5,523 nt of DNA, taken from Oscillospiraceae bacterium (GTDB lineage Bacteria > Bacillota > Clostridia > Oscillospirales > Ruminococcaceae). A program made the position numbers and the translations under genes. Positions within the stretch are counted from its first letter, which is position 1, and the number at the start of each line of letters is the position of its first letter. Below are positions 1-5,523 of the stretch, piece after piece. The stretch spans positions 1 to 5,523 of the forward strand of contig WRIP01000105.1 in assembly GCA_009782665.1 (NCBI GenBank). Direction: 5' to 3'. Below the pieces are notes generated by a model. It saw only the letters and a program-made list of their open reading frames with translations. It was not told the origin of the DNA and did not search any database.

Positions 1-8
1 ATGAGTAG

Positions 9-1340
9 ATGGCAGATATTTTTCTCGATATTCATGGTTGCGATAAGAATCGGATAGATACCGAAATATTAGCTCAAAAACTCATTGATGTCTCTCATGT
101 GATAGTGGATGAACTATCACTAGCAGATTTAGTCATCGTCTCAACCTGTGCATTCATTACCGCAGCCGTATCTGAATGTATTAGCAGCATTTTGGAATAT
201 GCTGAAATAAAGAATGATCCAAACACGAAACTGTCAAGGATAATTATCACTGGCTGTATGCCGGAGAGATATAGGCTACAGGTAGAGAGTGAGATACCGG
301 AAGCTGATGGAATTATCGGTATCGGATGCAATAATGATATTGTCGAAGTGGTTGAAAGGATACTCGCCGGTACTAGAGTAGCTGCTTTTGATGATCCGAC
401 AAAACTACCTATAAACGGAAGACGATATATCTCTACACCGAAGCATTATGCTTATCTGAAGATAGCTGAAGGTTGCTCCAATTTCTGCAGTTATTGTATT
501 ATCCCATTTATTCGCGGCAGATACCGTAGCAGAGAAGTTGATGATATTATAAAAGAAGCGAGATTGCTGGTTGAATCAGGGGTAAAAGAACTGATACTGA
601 TAGCTCAGGATAGCTCGTACTATGGTTCGGATCTAGATGAAAATGTAAATCTTGCAGATTTACTAAAGGAATTAGTAAAGATTGAGGGATTATGGAAGAT
701 ACGTTTGCTATATACTTATAGTGATCATATATCCGATGATTTGATTCAAGTTATGCAAACAGAACCAAAGATAGCGAAATACATAGACATACCATTCCAG
801 CATGCCAGTGATGAGATACTGAAAAACATGAATCGTCGGACCACAAATGCAGATTACCAGTCACTCATTGAAAAACTGAGATTAAGTATGCCGGATATCA
901 TAATTCGATCCAGCTTTATTGTTGGGTTTCCAGGTGAAACAAACAGTCATTTTGGTGAACTGATGAATTTTATTGTAACAAGTAGACTATCAAGGGTTGG
1001 TTGCTTTTGCTATTCAAGAGAAGAAGGTAGTGTCGCCTCCCGAATGAAGCATCAGATTCCTGATGATATTAAGCTAAATCGACAGCAGATTTTAATGACT
1101 ACCCAGACTGCTATTCTCAGTGAACAACAAAATCTGATGATTGGAAAACAGCTCGAAGTTATTGTTGACTATTATGATAGTGAACGTGGTAGTTATTGCT
1201 GTAGAAGTGAATATGATGCTCCGGATATAGATACAGTTGTCTACCTGAGCAGTACAAATCATATCGACATCGGCAGTGTCGTTACCGTTATCATTAATGA
1301 TACTGACGGTATAGACCTCTTTGGCGAACAGAGTTATTAG
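9..1340 (+). CDS. rimO: Ribosomal protein S12 methylthiotransferase RimO
   Basis: Radical SAM enzyme of the methylthiotransferase family. By family knowledge it adds a methylthio group to the beta carbon of a conserved aspartate in ribosomal protein S12, using two [4Fe-4S] clusters in the cytoplasm. Visible: N-terminal MTTase domain with cluster cysteines C11, C47 and C83; radical SAM motif CSNFCSYC with C156, C160 and C163; AQDSSYYGSDL near 200; YIDIPFQHASDEIL near 260; SSFIVGFPGET near 301; a C-terminal TRAM-like region from about 374. The CDKNRIDTE stretch fits RimO (CPKN-type) rather than the tRNA enzyme MiaB (CQMN-type). The 443-residue length is normal. A TAG stop lies immediately before the ATG in the same frame, so the start cannot lie further upstream; its ribosome binding site is outside the window. 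Some usually conserved spots differ: HGC for LGC near residue 10 and CAF for CGF at 47-49. All six cluster cysteines are kept, so it is probably active. Confidence 0.95.
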   Translation: MADIFLDIHGCDKNRIDTEILAQKLIDVSHVIVDELSLADLVIVSTCAFITAAVSECISSILEYAEIKNDPNTKLSRIIITGCMPERYRLQVESEIPEADGIIGIGCNNDIVEVVERILAGTRVAAFDDPTKLPINGRRYISTPKHYAYLKIAEGCSNFCSYCIIPFIRGRYRSREVDDIIKEARLLVESGVKELILIAQDSSYYGSDLDENVNLADLLKELVKIEGLWKIRLLYTYSDHISDDLIQVMQTEPKIAKYIDIPFQHASDEILKNMNRRTTNADYQSLIEKLRLSMPDIIIRSSFIVGFPGETNSHFGELMNFIVTSRLSRVGCFCYSREEGSVASRMKHQIPDDIKLNRQQILMTTQTAILSEQQNLMIGKQLEVIVDYYDSERGSYCCRSEYDAPDIDTVVYLSSTNHIDIGSVVTVIINDTDGIDLFGEQSY

Positions 1341-1480
1341 TTTCCTTCGCTTTTGATACTCCTGTTCATCGATATGTTTTCGGACGGCAATGCTTTACTT
1401 ACGCACCCGTTGGTCAGCTCTGCATTTCCTGCACTCCCTTCGGTCGCTTTGGTCACTTCGGTCGGTTGGTTGCCTTCGGT
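1341..1480. other. GC-rich intergenic stretch after rimO
   Basis: This is the upstream part of the 220-base gap between rimO and pgsA. No protein-coding gene with a credible start and ribosome binding site is visible on either strand, and no hairpin followed by a T run ends rimO, so rimO may read through towards pgsA. By hand count positions 1381-1490 are about 55% G+C (61 of 110), clearly richer than the flanking genes. The + strand is pyrimidine-rich and repeats short words such as TTCGGTC, TTGGTCA and CCTTCG. It could be a degenerate dispersed repeat, a regulatory region or the remains of a gene; the sequence alone does not decide. Confidence 0.6.
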
Positions 1481-1491
1481 TTGACCGAATG
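1438..1491. repeat. Three imperfect 18-base tandem units (TTCGGT core)
   Basis: TTCGGT begins at 1439, 1457 and 1475, an exact 18-base spacing. Units are 1438-1455, 1456-1473 and 1474-1491. The first eight bases (CTTCGGTC) are identical in units 1 and 2, and unit 3 has CTTCGGTT; the rest of each unit is diverged but stays G/T-rich in units 1 and 2. Unit 3 reaches into the -35 box of the predicted pgsA promoter. Possible readings are an array of binding sites, a low-complexity expansion, or a genome-specific repeat. Confidence 0.6.
1475..1489. promoter_or_regulatory. 15-base palindrome overlapping the pgsA -35 box (possible operator)
   Basis: TTCGGT, a three-base centre TTG, then ACCGAA form a perfect 6+6 inverted repeat. 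It overlaps the predicted -35 hexamer TTGACC (1481-1486), where a repressor would block RNA polymerase. It lacks a following T run, so it is a poor terminator. The operator role is inference from position and symmetry; no known regulator motif is recognised. Confidence 0.4.
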
Positions 1492-1510
1492 TGTCAATGA
1501 TATATATAAT
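1481..1510 (+). promoter_or_regulatory. Predicted sigma-70/sigma-A promoter for pgsA-cysS
   Basis: The -35 hexamer TTGACC (1481-1486, five of six to consensus) and a perfect -10 TATAAT (1505-1510) are separated by 18 bases. Transcription would start near 1516-1518, giving a leader of about 45 bases before the pgsA ATG. The placement supports pgsA heading its own unit, apart from any read-through out of rimO. Confidence 0.7.
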
Positions 1511-1549
1511 ATGAAAGGTTTCAATTGTACTTATTGTCTTTGATTAATC

Positions 1550-1555
1550 AGGAGG
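1550..1555 (+). promoter_or_regulatory. Ribosome binding site that fixes the pgsA start
   Basis: AGGAGG lies five bases before the ATG at 1561. It decides between that ATG and a possible in-frame TTG start at 1525, which has no comparable site upstream. Confidence 0.85.
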
Positions 1556-1560
1556 ACTGG

Positions 1561-2130
1561 ATGAACATTGCTAATCGACTGACTATAATACGCATACTAT
1601 TGGTACCCGTATTCTTATTGTTCATATATCTAGATATTCCATTTAACTATCTATATGCAGTGATAGTATTTGTTATTGCCTCTATAACTGACCTTTACGA
1701 TGGAAAGTTAGCTAGAAAGTATGGTATTGTAACTAACTTCGGTAAATTTCTTGACCCTTTGGCTGACAAGATTCTAGTAATATCTGCGATGATAGCGTTT
1801 ATCGGTCTATCGCTGGCTAATCCCATCACTGTAATACTGGTTGTTACCAGAGAGTTTGTGGTTAGTGGAGTGAGATTAGTAGCTGCATCTGGTTCCGGTA
1901 AGGTAATAGATGCGAACTGGTGGGGTAAGATGAAAACCACTATACAGATAATTGTCATAATCTCGATACTGGTATTCATGGAGTTTGCACGGGCAATGAA
2001 TATAGAAGGTCTCACGAAAGCAGTGATTATGGGCGCAAATGTAGGAATGTGGTTAGTTGCGGTGGTTACGGTCATTTCCGGAGCCACATATATAGTTCAG
2101 AATAAAGAGTTATTCAATGATATAAAATAG
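1561..2130 (+). CDS. pgsA: CDP-diacylglycerol--glycerol-3-phosphate 3-phosphatidyltransferase (PgsA)
   Basis: Integral membrane enzyme that joins CDP-diacylglycerol and glycerol 3-phosphate to phosphatidylglycerol phosphate and CMP, the committed step to phosphatidylglycerol and cardiolipin. The 189-residue protein opens MNIANRLTIIRI, typical of PgsA. It carries the full CDP-alcohol phosphotransferase signature: D44, D47, G48, A51, R52, G61, D65, D69. The TREFVVSGVRL stretch (96-106) and GKMKT (122-126) are further PgsA-like marks that argue against PssA-type relatives. Hydrophobic segments lie around 10-25, 30-43, 71-100, 127-143 and 155-177. The ATG at 1561 is chosen because AGGAGG precedes it and the protein then starts as the family does; a TTG at 1525 would add 12 unsupported residues. 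K49 in DGKLAR is unusual, since an aromatic residue is common there. A promoter lies just upstream and cysS follows after 15 bases. Confidence 0.94.
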   Translation: MNIANRLTIIRILLVPVFLLFIYLDIPFNYLYAVIVFVIASITDLYDGKLARKYGIVTNFGKFLDPLADKILVISAMIAFIGLSLANPITVILVVTREFVVSGVRLVAASGSGKVIDANWWGKMKTTIQIIVIISILVFMEFARAMNIEGLTKAVIMGANVGMWLVAVVTVISGATYIVQNKELFNDIK

Positions 2131-2145
2131 AAGCATGGAGGCTTT

Positions 2146-3522
2146 ATGGTAATATACAATACAATGTCAAAACAGAAAGAAGAGCTGACCTTACAGGATG
2201 ATCAGCTCAAAATCTATGTCTGCGGTGCAACCGTCTATGATTTGATACACATCGGTAATGCTCGAACCGCATGTGTCTTTGACACCCTGCGCAGATACCT
2301 CATTTTTAAGGGTATTCCGGTTACCTATGTAACCAATTTCACCGATGTTGATGACCGGATCATCGACGGCGCTAGGAGGGAAGGTATAAGCGCAGATGAA
2401 TACTCAAAGAGATATATAGAAGAGTGTTTGAAAGACTACAAGGGGCTTGGAATCATGACTCCTGATATACTGCCGTTAGCAACCGAAAGCATCGACATGA
2501 TACTTTCGATGATAGGACAGTTAGTTGAAAAAGGATTTGCATATGCTACCGAATCAGGAGATGTATACTTTAAAACTGCAGATTTCAAGGAATACGGAAA
2601 ATTATCAAATCAAAATATTGAAGAGTTAAAGGAAGGTGTTCGGGTTGATCTAGAAGAGAATAAACTAGATCCTTTGGATTTTGCTCTATGGAAGTCCGCT
2701 AAACCCGATGAAGTAAGTTGGGATTCCCCTTATGGAAAAGGCAGACCTGGATGGCATATTGAATGCTCTGCTATGTGTAAATCATTTCTTGGTGATACCA
2801 TAGATATTCATGGCGGGGGACTAGATTTAGTGTTCCCACATCATGAAAATGAGATTGCCCAGAGTGAATGCTGCAATGAAACAGTTTTTGCTAGATACTG
2901 GATGCATGTTGCTATGCTGAATATTGAAAACCGAAAGATGAGCAAATCACTAGGCAATTTCTTTACTGTCAGAGAACTCAGCGATAAATATGGGTATGAA
3001 GCACTTCGTTTTTTAGTTATAGGAGCACACTATCGTTCACAACTAAACTTCACGTTTAAATCTCTTGAGAGTTGCTTGACGGTGTTAGCTAGACTTAGAA
3101 ACTGCAGAGACAATCTCATTCACTCAATTGAGCATAATGAAGGAACCGAAGATACACTGCTGCCGTTGTTAGAGGATAGAAAACAAGAGTTTATTACAAG
3201 AATGGATGATGATCTTAACACTGCGGATGCTATAGCCGTATTGTTTGCACTATCAAAAGATATTAATTCGTCATTAAACCAAAAAAAGGAAGTACTGGAA
3301 CAAGCCCTTGAGCTATTCATGAGTTTTTGCACTGTGCTTGGAATCCTTCAGGATGATGAAAAGACAGAGATACCCGAAACGATACTGGTGTTAGTTGAGC
3401 AAAGAAGACAAGCAAGGATAAACAAAGATTTTGCTAAAGCAGATGAAATACGTAAAATCATCGATGAGATGGGGTTTGTTCTCGAAGATACAAAAGACGG
3501 ATCAATCGTTAAAGCAAAATGA
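2146..3522 (+). CDS. cysS: Cysteine--tRNA ligase
   Basis: Class I aminoacyl-tRNA synthetase that charges tRNA-Cys with cysteine in an ATP-dependent reaction in the cytoplasm. The 458-residue length is normal. Visible: VCG with C26; the HIGN form of the HIGH ATP-binding motif at 35-38; NFTDVDDRII at 64-73; PGWHIECSAM with C207; HGGGLDLVFPHHENEIAQ with H232 and E236; KMSKS at 264-268. C26, C207, H232 and E236 match the zinc-binding set that recognises the cysteine thiol. The C-terminal part (DALIA-type region near 350-400 and a helical tail with the ARxxKDFAKADEIR pattern) is complete. The start is supported by GGAGG at 2137-2141, four bases before the ATG. Two substitutions stand out: alanine instead of the usual proline right after VCG (residue 28) and threonine instead of proline after GNAR (residue 41). 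The catalytic set is intact, so I expect activity. It is probably co-transcribed with pgsA. Confidence 0.97.
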   Translation: MVIYNTMSKQKEELTLQDDQLKIYVCGATVYDLIHIGNARTACVFDTLRRYLIFKGIPVTYVTNFTDVDDRIIDGARREGISADEYSKRYIEECLKDYKGLGIMTPDILPLATESIDMILSMIGQLVEKGFAYATESGDVYFKTADFKEYGKLSNQNIEELKEGVRVDLEENKLDPLDFALWKSAKPDEVSWDSPYGKGRPGWHIECSAMCKSFLGDTIDIHGGGLDLVFPHHENEIAQSECCNETVFARYWMHVAMLNIENRKMSKSLGNFFTVRELSDKYGYEALRFLVIGAHYRSQLNFTFKSLESCLTVLARLRNCRDNLIHSIEHNEGTEDTLLPLLEDRKQEFITRMDDDLNTADAIAVLFALSKDINSSLNQKKEVLEQALELFMSFCTVLGILQDDEKTEIPETILVLVEQRRQARINKDFAKADEIRKIIDEMGFVLEDTKDGSIVKAK

Positions 3523-3576
3523 TTGTTTTGAGTTTAGTTATTCAGTATTCAAGTATTAATGAGGAAAGCAGTATAA

Positions 3577-4392
3577 ATGAGCTCAAACAATATGTTTGCT
3601 TGGTATGAAGGGTTGTACCGTGATGTGATAAACAGTAAGACCTATTCAAAATACTGTGAGACAGTATTTGGCATTGACCTGTCACAGCAGGGCTTCAGTG
3701 ATAAGGAACAGCTGGATTTACTGATATCAAAACTACATATCGGTACCGAAGATAGAGTACTAGATATTGGTTGCGGTATAGGTAGAATCGATGAATATAT
3801 TCATAGTTATACTGGTGCAAATATAATAGGTATTGACGCTTCACCTACAGCTATCGACATCGCATCAAGCCACAATCACAATAAGCTTCAATTTGAATGT
3901 ATCAATATGGATGATATATGTTATCTGGATGGGAGCTTCGATGCCATATTATGTATTGATGCTATATTCTTTTCAGATGATATAGAATTACTATTATCAA
4001 AGCTGTATCGTATGTTAAAAAATGGGGGATATATCGGCATTTTATACTTTGAAATCATATTTGATGATAATACCGCTAACAGTATACTGTTAGCTGAGAA
4101 TACTCCAGTTGCTCGATCATATAAAAACTTAGGATTGAGCTATAGTTACAACGATCTGACCGAACAGACCTACTACCACATGATAGGGAAGAGACTGGCT
4201 GCTGAAAAACTCAAGGATGAGTTTATAGCGGAAGGAAATGAGTATCTGTATGAATATATTGCTAGAGAATCAATAGCTCATGATATGAAGTTCGAGCAGT
4301 TTAAAGAGAAGATTTCAAGATATCTGTATATTGTTGAAAAACGCAAAATTGGCAATGAAAATAAACCTCATGTTGATACAAGGATCCTGTAA
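3577..4392 (+). CDS. Class I SAM-dependent methyltransferase, substrate unknown
   Basis: Soluble 271-residue protein with a Rossmann-type methyltransferase fold (Methyltransf_11/25-like). Motif I is VLDIGCGIGR (61-70), the SAM-binding glycine loop. GIDAS (85-89) carries the acidic residue expected to hold the ribose. FDAILCIDA (121-129) and LKNGGYIGIL (147-156) fit motifs II and III. The N-terminal 50 residues (FAWYEGLYRDVINSK...) and the C-terminal 110 residues contain no domain I recognise and probably shape the substrate pocket. There is no signal peptide or membrane segment. I recall similar unassigned methyltransferases in clostridia, but the substrate cannot be read from the sequence; small molecule, lipid or tRNA targets are all open. 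A GAGGAAAG-type ribosome binding site starts at 3561. It follows cysS after 54 bases in the same direction with no clear terminator between, so read-through from pgsA-cysS is likely. Confidence 0.85.
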   Translation: MSSNNMFAWYEGLYRDVINSKTYSKYCETVFGIDLSQQGFSDKEQLDLLISKLHIGTEDRVLDIGCGIGRIDEYIHSYTGANIIGIDASPTAIDIASSHNHNKLQFECINMDDICYLDGSFDAILCIDAIFFSDDIELLLSKLYRMLKNGGYIGILYFEIIFDDNTANSILLAENTPVARSYKNLGLSYSYNDLTEQTYYHMIGKRLAAEKLKDEFIAEGNEYLYEYIARESIAHDMKFEQFKEKISRYLYIVEKRKIGNENKPHVDTRIL

Positions 4393-4450
4393 TCTTTTTT
4401 AAGAGCCAACGACCTACACACCGTTACTGAAAACTTATAGAAAAGTGTAA

Positions 4451-4478
4451 AGCCTATCAAGCTGCTGCTTGATAGGCT
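4451..4478. terminator. Stem-loop between convergent genes, probable bidirectional terminator
   Basis: AGCCTATCAAGC and GCTTGATAGGCT form a perfect 12-bp stem around a TGCT loop. It lies 58 bases after the methyltransferase stop and about 120 bases past the stop of the minus-strand gene, so it could end both transcripts. On the minus strand it is followed by TTTACACTTTT, a reasonable U-rich tail. On the + strand the tail is AAAGCTTTTGATAGTTCTTTT, with the T runs offset, so termination there may be weaker. Confidence 0.75.
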
Positions 4479-4599
4479 AAAGCTTTTGATAGTTCTTTTA
4501 CTATATCACAATCGAGATGCTGTTAGCATACGATACTGTACTCGTCAACATACACTTAAAGACATATTTATTTTCCATCCGAAGAGGTTGTTTAATCCT

Positions 4600-5523
4600 T
4601 TATATATGCTCCAACGCTACCTGCTCAAATTGATCCTTGACGTTTTTGAATACTTCGACGAGTTCAGGGTTAAAGTGTGTACCGGCTCCGGCTTCAATTA
4701 TTTTACAGGCCTCCTCATGAGTTAATGCGTCTTTATACTGCCTCTTTGTAATCAATGCATCATATACATCGGCAATAGCCATCAACTGTCCTTCAAGCGG
4801 TATGTTCTTTCCCTTAAGCCCTATTGGATATCCAGTGCCATCCCACTTCTCGTGATGAGTACCTGCCATATGAATTGCGTGGGTGAGTAGTTCATGTTCT
4901 TCGGTTTTACTGATAATTCGTTCTATCGCCTCAACACCTGCAATTACATGTGCCTTCATGACCTCAAACTCATCTACCTCGAGTTTTGAGTTCTTACCTA
5001 AAATCACGTCAGGTACAGCGATTTTACCTACATCATGAAGCTTAGCTGATGATATGACATAGGTGATATCCCAATCCTTAATTATATCGGCATATACACC
5101 CTCTTTAATCATCTCATCAAGTAGTAGTTTAAGGTACTCCTGAGTTCTGATGACGTGACCTCCGGTATATCTGTCACGAAATTCTACCATGTCCACCACT
5201 GTAGCAAGAATAGCATTCTGGAGATACATAACCATATCTGCTTTTTCATGTACCAAGGATTCCATGTTTTCAAGATTGTGTTTCAACTCAGCTTGTGTTC
5301 TAAGCAGGCTGTTTCTTTGTTCAATAAACAACAGTTCTTTTTCAATACGCTTCAGCAGCATGGGAGCGGAAAAAGGTTTAGTGACATAGTCTACTGCACC
5401 TAAGTCAAAACCCTCTACCTCGCTATCTGGATCATCTATTGAGGTAACAAAGATAACGGGGATATCTGAGTAGTTATCGTTGGCTTTAAGCCTCTTAATA
5501 ACCTCATAACCATCCATCTCCGG
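4600..5523 (-). CDS. Response regulator with HD-GYP domain, probable cyclic-di-GMP phosphodiesterase (5' end outside window)
   Basis: Partial gene: it runs off the right edge, and the first visible codons (P-E-M-D-G-Y-E) are the middle of a receiver domain, so the phosphoacceptor aspartate is not in view. Counting from that M as residue 1: the receiver's second half has VTS (24-26) and TKPFS (46-50) with the conserved lysine K47. A helical linker follows (about 55-110), probably coiled coil. The HD-GYP domain spans roughly 110-295, with YTGGH (H121), HDVGKI (161-166), H190, HHEKWDGTGYP (221-231), ADVYDAL (249-255) and GTHFNPELV (279-287). All usual metal-ligand and GYP signature residues are present, so hydrolysis of cyclic-di-GMP is predicted, under phosphorylation control by a partner histidine kinase not seen here. 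RpfG-like proteins share this layout. It converges on the methyltransferase gene, so it is not in the same operon; its promoter lies outside the window. Confidence 0.93.
   Translation of the reverse strand, partial: PEMDGYEVIKRLKANDNYSDIPVIFVTSIDDPDSEVEGFDLGAVDYVTKPFSAPMLLKRIEKELLFIEQRNSLLRTQAELKHNLENMESLVHEKADMVMYLQNAILATVVDMVEFRDRYTGGHVIRTQEYLKLLLDEMIKEGVYADIIKDWDITYVISSAKLHDVGKIAVPDVILGKNSKLEVDEFEVMKAHVIAGVEAIERIISKTEEHELLTHAIHMAGTHHEKWDGTGYPIGLKGKNIPLEGQLMAIADVYDALITKRQYKDALTHEEACKIIEAGAGTHFNPELVEVFKNVKDQFEQVALEHI

Noticed and set aside
1475..1489. Palindrome as a rho-independent terminator of rimO
   Set aside because: The stem is only 6 bp with a 3-base loop, and the sequence after it (TGTGTCAATG) has no T run.
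1511..1543. Ten-codon ORF (MKGFNCTYCL) with two cysteines ahead of pgsA-cysS, resembling a cysteine leader peptide
   Set aside because: Its ATG begins one base after the -10 box, upstream of the predicted transcription start, so it would not be in the transcript. It has no ribosome binding site, and no alternative hairpins of an attenuator were seen.
1695..2087. 130-codon minus-strand ORF opposite pgsA
   Set aside because: It lies wholly within the well-supported pgsA frame and has no family motif; it is a shadow of the real gene.
3528..3559. Possible promoter TTGAGT / TATTAA ahead of the methyltransferase gene
   Set aside because: The spacer is 20 bases and both boxes are imperfect, so it is not better than chance in AT-rich DNA.
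4517..4529. Small hairpin ATGCT-GTT-AGCAT downstream of the HD-GYP gene
   Set aside because: A 5-bp stem with no T run is expected by chance; the 12-bp stem at 4451-4478 is the better terminator.
4486..4725. 79-codon + strand ORF after the terminator
   Set aside because: Most of its second half is antisense to the HD-GYP coding region; it has no clear start site and no recognisable protein content.

Overview
The window is a compact, AT-rich bacterial housekeeping segment. Protein similarity and the rimO-pgsA adjacency suggest a low-GC Firmicute of the Clostridia type; no marker present fixes the species. Four genes read left to right on the + strand, and one converges on them from the right, cut off by the window edge.

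Layout: rimO (9-1340; methylthiotransferase for ribosomal protein S12). Then an odd GC-rich, repeat-bearing intergenic stretch (1341-1560), which ends in a good sigma-70-type promoter and a strong Shine-Dalgarno site. Then pgsA (1561-2130; phosphatidylglycerophosphate synthase), cysS (2146-3522; cysteinyl-tRNA synthetase) and a class I SAM-dependent methyltransferase of unknown substrate (3577-4392). pgsA and cysS are 15 nt apart and the methyltransferase follows 54 nt later, so these three plausibly form one transcription unit driven by the promoter at 1481-1510. A 12-bp stem-loop (4451-4478) lies between the convergent transcripts. The minus-strand gene (4600-5523) is the C-terminal part of a response regulator with an HD-GYP output domain, a predicted cyclic-di-GMP phosphodiesterase.

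The genes cover translation (S12 modification, tRNA charging), membrane phospholipid synthesis and second-messenger signalling. They look like a chromosomal core neighbourhood, not a mobile island: there are no transposase, integrase, phage, CRISPR, tRNA or rRNA signals.

The part least explained by ordinary annotation is the rimO-pgsA gap. About 110 bases of it are roughly 55% G+C by hand count, although intergenic DNA in such genomes is usually the most AT-rich. It carries TTCGGT three times at an exact 18-base period, and the last copy forms a 15-base palindrome overlapping the pgsA -35 box. I found no evidence of a novel multi-gene system here.
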